From NCBI RefSeq assembly GCF_020360975.1, contig NW_025408681.1, positions 744,001 to 808,000 of the forward strand: a stretch of 64,000 nt of DNA, given 5' to 3'. Shown here piece by piece: positions 13,239-24,500 of the stretch. The notes below the pieces were generated by a model. It worked only from the letters and a program-made list of their open reading frames with translations. It had not been told where the DNA came from and ran no database searches. Numbering within the stretch: position 1 is the first letter of the stretch; every line of letters begins with the position of its first letter. The DNA is from Hirsutella rhossiliensis. Its lineage: Eukaryota > Ascomycota > Sordariomycetes > Hypocreales > Ophiocordycipitaceae. Position numbers and translations under genes: made by a program.

Positions 13239-13990
13239 TCAGTCTTGGGCTTGGAACGAAATTCTGCCTTTGTAGCTCTTCTTCTTCACGGGTAGAAAAG
13301 TTGTTCGTTCCAAGGATGAGGGTGTCATCAGTTTGCATTCAACAATACCGAGCGTGTCAGGGCCAGTATTCGAAATCAGTAGGCAGGAGTCATAGGTGGA
13401 GGTAGACATATCCAGCTTTTCGAGGTGATGCTGCTGATATGTGCGGAACCAATGGACTCCGGCTTCTGCGATACCGTACAGGGGCTTAATAACACGAATA
13501 ATTGTTCCGTTAGGGTATTTGCCTTGTAGTTCCGTGGGCAAATACGTAAGAATGGTCCGGAAAGCTTGGTCTGGGATTGCGGGTATGCCTGAGTGATATC
13601 ACGGAGGAGAGGGTTATGCCGTAGTTTTGAAGAAGTCCGGGGCAATAGCGAGGATGAGTCTCTGGCTAACGCGTTGAATTGTCGGAGATTGCGTCAGGAG
13701 GGTGGTCTTCTCAAAGTCGTTATGTCCTTGAATAACAAGTCGAGACTTTTCGTAGGGCTTAGTGTTGATTCCTTTGACTTCACGAACCATTCGAGAGCGA
13801 AAGATTCTATAGTTTCCATGACTCATTTGATCGTATCGTTCAAATTGGAATACACCGCGGCCAACGAGGTCAGTAATCTCTTTGTTATCGGATTCTTCGA
13901 AGGGTCACCAGGAGAGGTGATTATGCCATCAGACCGTAGCTTGAGGGAAAGAGCTTGTGCATCTTCCTCCTTTTGGGTCAAGAAGCTCTG
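13239..13990 (-). pseudogene. Copia reverse transcriptase, frameshifted
   Basis: The minus-strand reading shows the RVT_2-type reverse transcriptase. REVKGINTKPYEKSRLVIQG lies near 13,780, DITQAYPQSQTKL near 13,590, VIKPLYGIAEAGVHWF near 13,470, YDSCLL near 13,395, and the catalytic QTDDT box near 13,330, where fungal Copia elements commonly have this variant of YVDD. The domain is cut by frame changes at about 13,615, 13,565 and 13,345, the last right before the catalytic box. It would copy element RNA into cDNA. The residues remain well conserved, so the indels are either recent or assembly errors. Confidence 0.85.
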
Positions 13991-14128
13991 GTCTACGGCA
14001 GGGCCATCATGATCAAATCCTTTGGCTTGTTCTTTGATCCTGGTGGGCGTCCTCTCTGCGGGGGCGGGGGTTCGGGTCGGGCAGGCAGGTCCGTTAGGGT
14101 CTTAACGGGGTCTTGAGCCGGTTGTTCA

Positions 14129-15762
14129 TTAAGATCTGAACGAATGCCTGAGGGTCTGTGTCGTGTGTAGGGTCGGAAAGAGTGGTATCATCACGCAGAT
14201 ACGGTTGTACAAGGGTCGATCGAAAGACTTGGGGCCGTTGACTGTGTCAATGGTGATGTTATGGGTATCAATCGATGCAATCTTGAAGGGTCCTTGCCAA
14301 CCGTCTTTCTCTCCAAACGCGAACTTCACTTTGCAGCGGGAGGATAGCACTTCTGTCGTGCTCGGGCCGTTGCGTGCATGGAGGGCATCCTTAACTCGTC
14401 TTTCTGCCGAGAGTTGGCGGAGCATTTTCATCGCTTTCTGCATAGCTTCCGATCTTTTGAGGGTAGAAGCGGAAGGGGGCGAGTCTGTAGATACGCGAGG
14501 GTATGCGCCGAAAACAAGCAACGTAGGCACAAGACCGTCAGGTCCTGCCGTATCATTGATTGCTTTAACAGCCATTTGAAGGACTGTTTCGGCGGAAGTG
14601 GTGTGGCCAATCTCAGCATGGAGGATGTTAAAGGCGCGTCGGAGGGGTGCGTGATAGCGTTCAATCTTTCCAATGGACCAATGCGTCTCAACAGGTACTT
14701 GAGAGCATTTGATTCCCATAATCTTTGCTTCGTTCCGGAATTCGAGAGAAGCAAAGTTAGTTCCTGCATCATGACGGAGGGTATCAGGAGGTCCAAGATA
14801 CGTGTCGATCCAGAGGGTCCGGAGGGTCTCCATGTATCTTTAGCTGACATTGACGGTAAAAATCTGGCTCCTTGGAAAGCAGTAGCTGAGTCCACAACGT
14901 GTAGAACAGGGCGTTGTGGTGTTCCTAGGTGCATCACATCAACGATGATTTCGTAGTTGAACTCTTGATCATCGTTAAGGGTGAACTTGAAGCGGCGTGG
15001 GGCTTGTGAGTGCATTTGACAGTGGTGACAGAACTTAGAGATAGTCTCTAATGTGTCTATCGAGACGTCACTGTGCCCGGCTTGCTTCAAGAGGTGATGG
15101 AGCCTAGGGACTGCTGGGTGTCCAAAGCGTCGGTGAAGTGTACGAATCTCTGTTTCCGTAAGAAACGAGATGGACTCTTCATCTTTCGTAAGGAAGAACC
15201 AGGGATGTCCCCATTTGCGTACGACTGGAATGCTTGTAGGGCGATTAGTACAATGATTAGTACAATTGATGGTATCTGTGATGTTGTTGAAATAGATACC
15301 AAGCCGGTCCATATCAGCAAGGCAGAGCAAAAGGGAGTTGGGGTTTGAAGGACGTGGAACGTGATCCTTCCGAGGGTGTGTTAAGGGCGACTGTGCCGAG
15401 GAGTGGATGGCGTCGCTGTTGCCGAATTTGATGGAGGCCTGGCCGGATGTGGAGCTGTCGAGAGCTACAGAAGGGTCTTCTCGTTGTAGGGCGATGTACT
15501 GAGAGTATCCTGCTGTGGAAAATGTTGCTGCACCTGTGTCGATCATGATACCTTGGAATCTATCCCTTGAATAGCGATCTTCAATAATAAATTGCGAGGC
15601 TGGAACAACGGTTTGATCCGTCTGATAGACGTCTTCTCCTGTGATCAAATGATTGAATGCCTGTTGACAGAGCATTTGGCTTGCTTGCCATTGTTCCGGG
15701 TGATCGTTGGTGCTATTGTCATGTTCTTCCCATGTATCTTCAGTGTCATCAAAGCTGCTCAT
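14129..15762 (-). pseudogene. Copia protease and integrase, frameshifted
   Basis: The frame starting at 15,762 has the aspartic protease box IMIDTGAA (Asp codon at about 15,540) and a GAG-pre-integrase LHRRFGHP with the HHCC zinc site (HRRFGHP..CHHC, about 15,140-15,010). The first integrase Asp is in VDVMHL. A one-base shift at about 14,845 moves the frame. The second part, from 14,833, has RHDAGTN with the second Asp and GKIERYH with the Glu, spaced D-x35-E as in retroviral-type integrases. It would process Gag-Pol and join cDNA to the genome. The frame after 14,129 runs into an unstructured linker before RT. Confidence 0.87.
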
Positions 15763-15839
15763 CTCATGACCTTCGTAGTCTAGAATATAGCCTCCGATGT
15801 CCGTGAGTTGTACACCTATGAAGTGACATTGAGTGATAT

Positions 15840-17704
15840 GTTGGTCCTTGGCCTTTGCCGTTCATCCGTAGAGTGTTTAGTTGACCAACAGCCTTCTTGT
15901 CCACAAACAAAACACTTCTTCGTCCAGTTTCGGTTACTGTAGCTATGATTGTAGTTACTACGGCTTTGAGGCCGGTAGTTTCCACGGTTGTAGCTTTGTT
16001 TGTATCCGCGGCTGGGTCGTTGACCTGAATATCCGTATCTACCTCGAGGCGGTTGTTATTGTATCGACGGTCGAGGTAGTACTGATGGTGTGGATCGTTA
16101 TGATCAAATGATCCAGCAAAGTCAAGGGAAATTGAGAAGTTGTTATGAGGGCAAGATGGGTTTCAACGGATGCACGAAGATCTGCAAGAAGGTGCTCGAC
16201 GTTATCGGCGGGTTTGAAAAGAGCGTATTGGAGTTCGGGTACTCCACGGCATGCTTTCATAAGCGTTGTACGCAGTTGGAGGTCTCCTGCGTACTCCCTG
16301 CCAAGGGCTCGTTGGCAGAGCTGAAGCTTATCAAAGAGGATTTGAAGCACTTCGTGGGGTCTTCGAAGCATCTTGGGCACGGATGGAGTTGAAGGTTATT
16401 GTTGTCCAGTCAGTATGGTAGTGGACATGGTTGACTTCCGTGTCAAAGTGTTGTTTGAAGATATCATACGCTTGTCGGAACGTCGTAGCCCATGTGATCT
16501 TATCAAGATAGAATCTTTGGGCTCTTCCATCAAGGATCCGGGAAAGAGTGCGTGAAATTGTGATGGTTTCACTGGGATATGAGAGCAGTTGCTTAAGAAG
16601 AGGCGGAGCTTATCATCAAGGAGATCGTACGGCTCTCCTGTGTAGTTCCGATCTTTGTTCCAGGTCTTCATAAACTTCTGCTGGATGTCGCTATCGACGA
16701 TAGCGTTCGGGATGTTATCCGGGGGGAGTTTCATGTATTCTCCAAAGGTTGCAGGGCCGGATAAGTGTTCGGGGATGGAGTTGGTGACGGGTTGGACGAG
16801 ATCGGGGTTCTGGAAGCGGTAGGAAGTCGGATGAATAGTAAGAGAGGTCGGAGCAGGTTTATCTTGGATAGTCGGAGCAGGAGTAGGTGCGTTAGGAGGG
16901 CTCGTTAGGGTCTTAATAGGTTGTGGTTCGTTAAGACCTTGATGAGGTGCTGCTAAGGGCGTAACTGATGGTGAAGGAGGTTGAGACGGATGGGGATTAG
17001 TGGAAGCATTTGATCCTAGTAATGCTGTCTGCCTCCTGAAGGCAGCAGTCCTCTCATCAAACACCATCTCCGTAAACTCCTGCTCTGGCCAGGTTTGTCG
17101 GTTCTCGATAGTTTGTAATATGAGAAATTGTGTTGCGAATTTCCCTTTGTGAACCTGTGTAGATACCTCTTTTCCTTAGTAGTTTCCTGAGGGCTCTCTT
17201 GTATTCATTCGGGGCGCGGTCCCATGTGTCTTCGGTCCATTCTTCAAAATGCTGTTGGAAGTAACCAAGGAGGTCGTATCCTTGATCACTGCCAGATTGA
17301 ACGATGAATATGAACTTTGCCACATATGTCGTTACTGCGATCTTGTCCTTTTCGTCGTGTGTGATATCGTTGTCCCAAAGGTCGATATTAATTTGTCGGA
17401 ATGCGGATGCTTGGATGTCTAGTGCCTGCATCTGGTCGCATATTTCTTCGAGCTGGGCTTCTGGGGACATAGCTCGGGCGGTCGGGGCTATCGTGATCAA
17501 ATGAATGAGACGATGTGGGGTTCGTATTGGTCTCTTCGTATACGAGTTGTCGCTAATAGGAGGTCGAGCGTCGCGTACTAAGTAGGTCGTTCGCGGCCAG
17601 ACTGAACTGACGGGGATCTTGCTACTTAACGTCAAGGGTCGAACGTTCTTACTAGTTGTTTGCGATGTGGTCGCCTGTCGATTCCGGTGCTCACGGCTAG
17701 GCAA
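15840..17704 (-). pseudogene. Copia gag, frameshifted
   Basis: This Gag-like region is split over frames beginning at 17,704, 17,067 and 16,380, with shifts near 17,085, around 16,560-16,500, and near 16,350. The early part is charged and helical. It is followed by a Pro/Thr-rich linker (about 17,000-16,820) and the main Gag helices. Near the C-terminus (about 15,919-15,873) is a zinc knuckle of the form CFVCGQEGCWSTKH, a variant seen in fungal Copia Gags. Gag packages the element RNA. The true start is uncertain because open sequence continues upstream toward 17,820. Confidence 0.78.
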
Positions 17705-17915
17705 ACTAGCGGGCGATCGTAATCAACAGTTGGAAGGACTCTCGCGCGGCTGGGCAAACCAGCGGGAGATTCCTTGTTCTTAGCACAAATAACCTTCTTC
17801 TGAGCGCTACTCAGGGCCACAGTAAAGTGACGCGGACTATAGCACCTTCGAAGGTTGAGGAATTTGTCTCTTCTACTTAGCTGTCTGTGACGGGCGTGGG
17901 CCGGTCACTGATCAG

Positions 17916-18116
17916 TGTGGGTAGGCACCTGCGGCAGCTGCTGCAATGAGACGGTACTAGGGTTAACCTGTGATGTTGTATTCGTCTTGTTCTCTATCTA
18001 AGGAGGCAGAGGCCAGCGTGGAGAAAGGGGGCACGCTGCCCTCAGCCGCACACGTGACCGTACGGGTCACGTGCCAACCATGGTTGGTCACACCACTAGA
18101 TAGATACATTCCTACA
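17916..18116 (-). repeat. 5' LTR of the Copia element (201 bp)
   Basis: It reads the same as 11,941-12,141, and is the 5' LTR because transcription is on the minus strand. It is followed by the TSD GTTTT at 18,117-18,121. Confidence 0.96.
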
Positions 18117-18121
18117 GTTTT

Positions 18122-21100
18122 AGTATAAGATCTTATCTATCTATAGGGCTTCTTACGTTGCCCTATACCTTTACTCTAAAATTACTTTAACTTTTAAGTA
18201 TCGCTATTTAATTATCTTAAGGCATAGCTTAACTATACCTTTAACCTAGTATTAGATTATTATTAAAGCTAAGTAGCTATATTCCTACCCTTCTTACTAA
18301 GCGGTATAAGGGACTAGTGTATAAGTAAAGTTATAAGGAACTTAGAGGATATAAAGAAACTACCGCTATACTTATAAGAACGTATAGAGTCTAGCGTATC
18401 GTCCCTCTTTCTAAGTATTAAAAACGACTAGGTTTCCTTCTCTATAGTCTTAGAGGAACGCCCCTTAATAGAGTCCCCCTTTATTTATACCTACTAAAAA
18501 GTTAATAACTTTAGTCGTATACCTTTATTTATACGTAAAGCGATTAAGGTTAAAGGTAGGAGCGGTAAACTTAATTAAATACTCCTTATTATTTAGGCAT
18601 TCGTAGTACTTCTTATATCTATCTTCTATATCTTCGATAGGTTCCCCTTAGTAGTTAGTATAAACCGATAGCGGGTAAGGTAAGGGGTATACTATATTCT
18701 TAATACCTCTTATTAAGATTTTAATTATCGCGCTAAGGCTAAAGCTCGTAGCCGATCGTTTATCGATAGCTCTATAGAAAAAGTTATATACGTCGATAAT
18801 ATACTCTTCTTAGTAAGCCTTATTCCTAGTAAATCCGTTTATCTTTTTAACGCCCTTATATATTATCCGAGCGTCTTTAAGGGTAATATCCTACTACTTA
18901 ATAGGGCCTATTAGTATTAGGTACTAATAATCTCTATAAATATACTAAGGAGGTTACTTTTGCTTATAAACGTCTCGTTAGTCTTAGTCTATAAATTTTT
19001 CCTTATCTTTAGTATAGAAGCGCCCTTCGCCGCCTTCTACTTTAACTTCGCTATAGTAAGTAAGTAAAATAAAGCTCTTACTCTTAAATAGTAGTACGCT
19101 AAAGAAGATAGCGGTATTCTTAGGGACGTCTATAGCCGGGCCTAGGATACTATTTAGGTTCGCCGCTATATCTTAGGAAAGGGTAGAGTAAGTAAAAGAG
19201 AGGGAGAAGATAAGATTAAATAGTTAAGGTAAGTAGTTCTAAGTTATAACGCTAAGAGGCTAAGTATTATATATATATATAAGAGTTATATTAGTAGAAG
19301 GGATCGTTATAAGTAGGGAAGCGTATAAAGTATATATATATATATATATATAAAAGGAAAAAGAAGGAAGGAAGAAGGAGGGTATAGCGAGAGGAATAAA
19401 TAGTTATTAAAGCGCGCGGTTATTAGTTACTTTAGCCGGCCTCTATAGCGGTAAGGTCTTAAGCATATTTAGGGGTTACGCCTAAATAGCTTCTTTTACT
19501 AGTTATCGATTAGTAAGCTATTTAATCTCTGCCCTTTTCTTCTCCTTTTTACTCTTTTTATTCCTCTTCTTCCTCTTCTCTCCTTTATCTTCTTTATTTT
19601 TCTAGACCGCTACCTCTTATCTTCTCCTTTTACGACTACCTCTTCTTCCGTATTATATCTTATAAGACCGCTAAACTTAAAACTAAAGAGCTACTAGATA
19701 TCGTTAACCTCTCTTTAACTACTCTTCTATAACCTTCCCTTATTACTACTACTCTTCTTACTTAGAATTATCGCACTAAGGTCTTTCCTTTTTATATAGA
19801 GTACTTTTAAGTAACGACTATCTAACTTATCTAATCTCGCTTAGCTCGTTTTAACCGTCTTCTTCTATAAATCTATAGTTACTTCGAGACCTAGGTCTAT
19901 AGTAGGAATAATATTAGTTACTAAGGGTTTTTAATTTATATAGAAATTGCCTTTTAGTTATAGGTTCCGTTAAAAGCTCTTAATATCGTTAGGATTAAAG
20001 CGCGCGGTCGCTCTCCTCTCTCTTACTTTCTTAAGAGTATACTAGGTTAGTATAATTAAATTATCTTCTATGCCCTTTATTATAGACGTTAGCTAATAAC
20101 CTATATCCTTATAGAAATCGCTTATTTATATAGATACTTCTTTTCTTAGCTTAGTTTAAGGCGGTAAGAATACTCTTAAGTAGACCTAATTACTTTATAT
20201 AGAACTTATAATCCTTGCCTTTATTAAGGGTATATTTAAACTTATTAGATAACTATAACTTTTACTTATAAGTATATTATATTTCCTTTTTATAAGTATA
20301 TCTCTCTTCTAGGTACTACTAGCGGTTCTTATACTAACTATGTTTAGGATTCGACTAAAGCGCCCGTTTACAAATAGTAGTAATTCCCTAGATACTATAG
20401 GGCTACTTATAACCTTAATAGATTCGCTAACTATATATATAGTTATAATTTCTATACTAACCTCGAGACTAATAAATTTTACGATAAGTATATTAGTAAT
20501 AAGACTGCCCCTTATCTTCTTTATAATATCCTTAATCCCTTTAGTCCTATTAAGGATTTAAAGGAAGGGGAGGAAATTAACCTTACGCCTATTTTACCTA
20601 GAAAGAGATTATATAGGTTTAATAAGCTCTCTCTTAAGTAATAATTAAATAGTCTTTAAGTTCGCTTTATAGTAGTCTATAGTAGGTTTACCGGGAGTAG
20701 GTAGCCTTATTTAGTCGCTATCTTTAGCGGTAAAAGTTTTTCTCTTAAGGTTATATATATTTAATTTAGTAAGTCGAAAATATATTAAAATTTATCTTAT
20801 AAGCGCGTTTATTTTCGCTATAGCGGGTCTCCCCTTTTATAATAAAGAATAAACGTCCCTATTTATAAAGTAAAAAATCCTATTCTTAAGGGAGGTAAGT
20901 AGTAAGAATATTCGTTTTCTTACTTTATTATTTAATTATATCTTTATTTATCTTCTTTAAGGTAGTAAAGGGTAGGTTATTATTAAGGAAGGGTAAGAAA
21001 TATTATCTTTATTTACTTAGGGAGCTTTAAGTAGAAAATTTAAAATAGTAAGGTAGTAGGTAGGGCGCTTATAAATATCTCGGCTACTATAGTCGTCCTT

Positions 21101-21380
21101 CGATTAGATAGTTAAACGGTGCCTTAGTTATTAGTTAGGTTCTAGCGTGCTTCTTACGATAGTTATAGATTTTTATCTTTACTGCCTTTTCCTCCTTAGC
21201 TCCTTTTTACCTCCTCCTTTTCTCGTTAAATTAGCGTCTTTAAGGCTCTTATATAAAGATCCTTTTTTACTTTACTAAGTTATAATAGCTAAACCTCGAT
21301 CGTATACCTTAGGCCTTTCTTAGGTATCTATAGTCGCTCTTCTTTCTCTTCTTAGCTTTAATCCTTCTAAGGTTTATTAA
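18122..21380 (-). pseudogene. ORF-y N-terminal part and ORF-x of element A
   Basis: Aligns with about 31,719-34,980 of element B. The minus strand carries ORF-x (about 21,380-19,460) and the N-terminal part of ORF-y (about 19,270-18,122), separated by a TA microsatellite at about 19,268-19,352. This copy is more heavily RIPped than B, but the same frames can be followed. The Copia element interrupts ORF-y at 18,121/11,940. Confidence 0.6.
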
Positions 21381-21544
21381 GGAGTCGTTACGACTATAGT
21401 ACTATTTAATCTAAGGCTTCTCTACTTAGTAAGAGTAGTAAATTATCTACTTTATTTATTATTTCTTCCTTCTTCCTCTTATCTAAAGTAATCTTATCCT
21501 AGAGTAATTAGTTATCCTTAGTAGAGCACTACTAACCTTTCTTA

Positions 21545-24500
21545 TCTTTTTTAAAACTTCTTTAAATACTCTCTTAAGATTATCTTATCGAGCACGATTC
21601 TATTTAAAGTCTTAATCCTATATACCCTAGACTACTCTAAGCGCGATACTACTTAAAAAGGACTATTCTACCTTATCTAATACTTAGCTTACCTCCTTAG
21701 ATTATTTAATTATCTTACGTCGAATAGTAAGACGAGGTCTCTAGGTTATAGGCTTTCTTTCTTTATTATATACTTATTAGCTTTATCTATCCTTTTTATT
21801 AATCGATTCTAATATCTTATTACTCTTTTCTTAGCTTCTTTTATATCTTTTTCTTTCCTTTTTAAAACTTATACTTATACTTTAAATAATTCTTCTCTTA
21901 TCTTTACTTTATCTTAGTCGATTAGTTACTAAGTTAAGTATTTTACCTTAAGAGGTAGTACTAGTTCCTATCTATATAGTAGGTAGAAAGCTAATATTCT
22001 ATAAGACTCTTTAACTACTATTTAGTCTATAAGGATTACTTAGTTAAGGTATTTAATCTACTTACCCTTTTTCTCTACTATTTTTATAAGTACTATTATT
22101 AACCTTTAGTACCTTTATTCTACTACTATATTTATCTTTAGATTATATATTAAAGTTTAAATAACTTTAACGCCTATATCCTCTAGGATATACTTAAAGT
22201 CTTTCTTTATTTTAGGCCCTCTATTAATTATAGCGTATAGTATTACGCTATACCTATAAATAATAAAGAGTATAAATTTAGTTATAGCTCCCGTAGTAAT
22301 TTCCTTAACTAGGGTTACTTTTACCTATTTAATAAGGTCGTCTTATACTTTTATAAGGTACGAATACCTATAATTAGATAGTATATACTAGCTATCGAAG
22401 TAAATCTTACTTATAAAGTAGCTAGGCGCGGTCGCGGTTATAACTTCCTAGGGTCTCTTAGTTATAAAGTATTAGTATTCTTTATAGGAAGAGATTACGC
22501 TATAAATATTATTTTAAAGGCTAGCCTACTAATACCTATTCTTTACGAACGTATATATAACTTATCGTCCTTTATATCTTATTTACGCGTAGTACTTTAC
22601 GATAATCCTTTTCCGTTCTTTTAGGTTATCTATAACTAGTATAGGTCCCCTTTCTTCCTTTTTAGGGAGTCGCTAAAGCTTTTAATCTTTAACGTAGAAA
22701 TTTAGACTCTTTAGATATAGCTTCTTATAGTCTTATTTAGAAAGGCCTTCCGGCCGTTTTAACGTTTAAAGGAAGTCCGTAATTATCCTCGATTCCTTTA
22801 AGTAGTCCCCTTATAGCTTAGTCCCTTATACTATATTTAAGTAGAAGTCTATAAATTCTTTAATATCGCTTTCTATTTCCTTATTTAATATATTAGAAGG
22901 TCCTTTAGGCTTTCTTAAGAGTCCGTTAGCTATACTATTCTTCTTACCTTTAACGTATCGTATAGTAAAGTTAAAGAGGAAAATATAGCTTATCTAGCGA
23001 GTTACTATAGCTTTAGGGACGTCTTTAAGGGCACCTTTTAGTTAATTAACTAAGACCTATACGTTAGTTTCTAGGATAAAATATACGCTATATAGGTATA
23101 TTCTTAGTCTCCTAAGCGCACTTAATATAGCCCTATACTCACTCCCTCTTTATTATATTATATTTAGTTTCTATAAGTAACTACGTTTTACTTTCGAACC
23201 TTATAAAGCGCCTTTTTCTATCGACGATTTATATTAAGACTACCCCCTAGCTAAGTAGACTAGCATTATATATTAGAATAATATCTCCTCTTCTTAGGCT
23301 AACGTCGAGGGATACTAGAAAGACTAGATTAGTAATAGCTTCCTTAAGGGCAGCTATCGCTTTTATTTATTTATCTCCTTATTCTTAATAGACTTCTTTC
23401 TTTAGTAGGTTTATAAAAGGTTTTACTAAGATAGCGAACTATCTAATCTAGATTTAATAGTATCCTACGATACTAAGAAAAGCTTTAATATACGTTATAT
23501 TAAGGTATCTTATTTATTCCTTAATTTTAATAACTTTAGCTTTTATAGGGTACCTTTTATTTATTCTATAAATATAACTAATAACTTTAGTTACTTACTA
23601 GTAGAATTTCGATTTAGCCCTTATAATTATATAACTAAAGAGTTCGACGTTAACTAAGACTTTATCGAGGTTAATAAGGTATTTAAAGATAAATCTCCTT
23701 ACTCCTAGCGCTACCTCTTTATTATTATACGTTATATCGGGCCCCTTAATACCTATATTATTAAGGAAATTCCTATAGATATTTAGTATAAGGTCTTATA
23801 GGATTCTTTATATTATCTTTATAAATTAGCTAACTAAGTTTATAGCCCCTTAAGGGAGTATATATATATATAAGAGGCTAATAAGTATCGCGAATATTAT
23901 TAAGTTATAGCTTTTAATATTAAGAGGGATCTAATTATAGCTTAAAAAAAGGTCTAAGAGGGAAAGGATCTTATATATTAAAAAGTAGTCGCTAAACCTA
24001 TCTATATTTAGTAGTAGGTTCGTATCTCTTATTATAACGGCATTTATATATATAGCGGAATTAATTAAGCGTAGTCCTCTATCTTTCTTTACTACTAGGA
24101 AAAAAGGGTTCTTATAGGGCCTATGCCCTTTTTTAAGGACTCCTATTTCTAGTTTAATTTTAAGGATATTAATAACTTTCTACTTTATCGCTTTTAGGAT
24201 TAGGATTAAGGCTACTTACTATGCCTTATATTCTATTATCTTAATAACCTATAGTAGGGCTATAGCTAGGTCGACTTTGCCTCTTTCTATAAAGTCCTAG
24301 GATAACGCTACTTCCTTATTAAATAGAATACTATTAAATAGTCTTCTTCTAGTTAGGGTCCCCTTCCGGCGTTGAGCCGTCTAATAGAGTATCGTTAATA
24401 GGGTTAATCTTATTTACTTTTCTTTTAAAGAGAGTATTAACTCTTAGATTATATAATCTAATAGGTCGTTTCCTCCCTATCTTAACTTTAACCTTCTAGG

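Larger units (their letters stand above)
11941..18116 (-). mobile_element. Ty1/Copia retrotransposon, recent, not RIPped, 6,176 bp
   Basis: Its 201-bp LTRs (11,941-12,141 and 17,916-18,116) read as identical, start TG and end CA, and are flanked by the 5-bp TSD GTTTT (11,936-11,940 and 18,117-18,121). CpA and TpG are at ordinary frequency, in contrast to all surrounding DNA. The minus-strand order is gag, protease, integrase, RT, RNase H, which is the Copia order. Copy B of the host element shows the unoccupied site at 31,714-31,718 (GTCTT). Despite its young look the coding region contains at least nine single-base frameshifts, so as read it is not autonomous. Confidence 0.96.

Noticed and set aside
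20340..20561. Plus-strand hydrophobic ORF in element A (also 33,915-34,160 in B)
   Set aside because: It is antisense to ORF-x. The shared frame reflects homology of A and B and the pyrimidine-rich RIPped strand, not a membrane protein gene.
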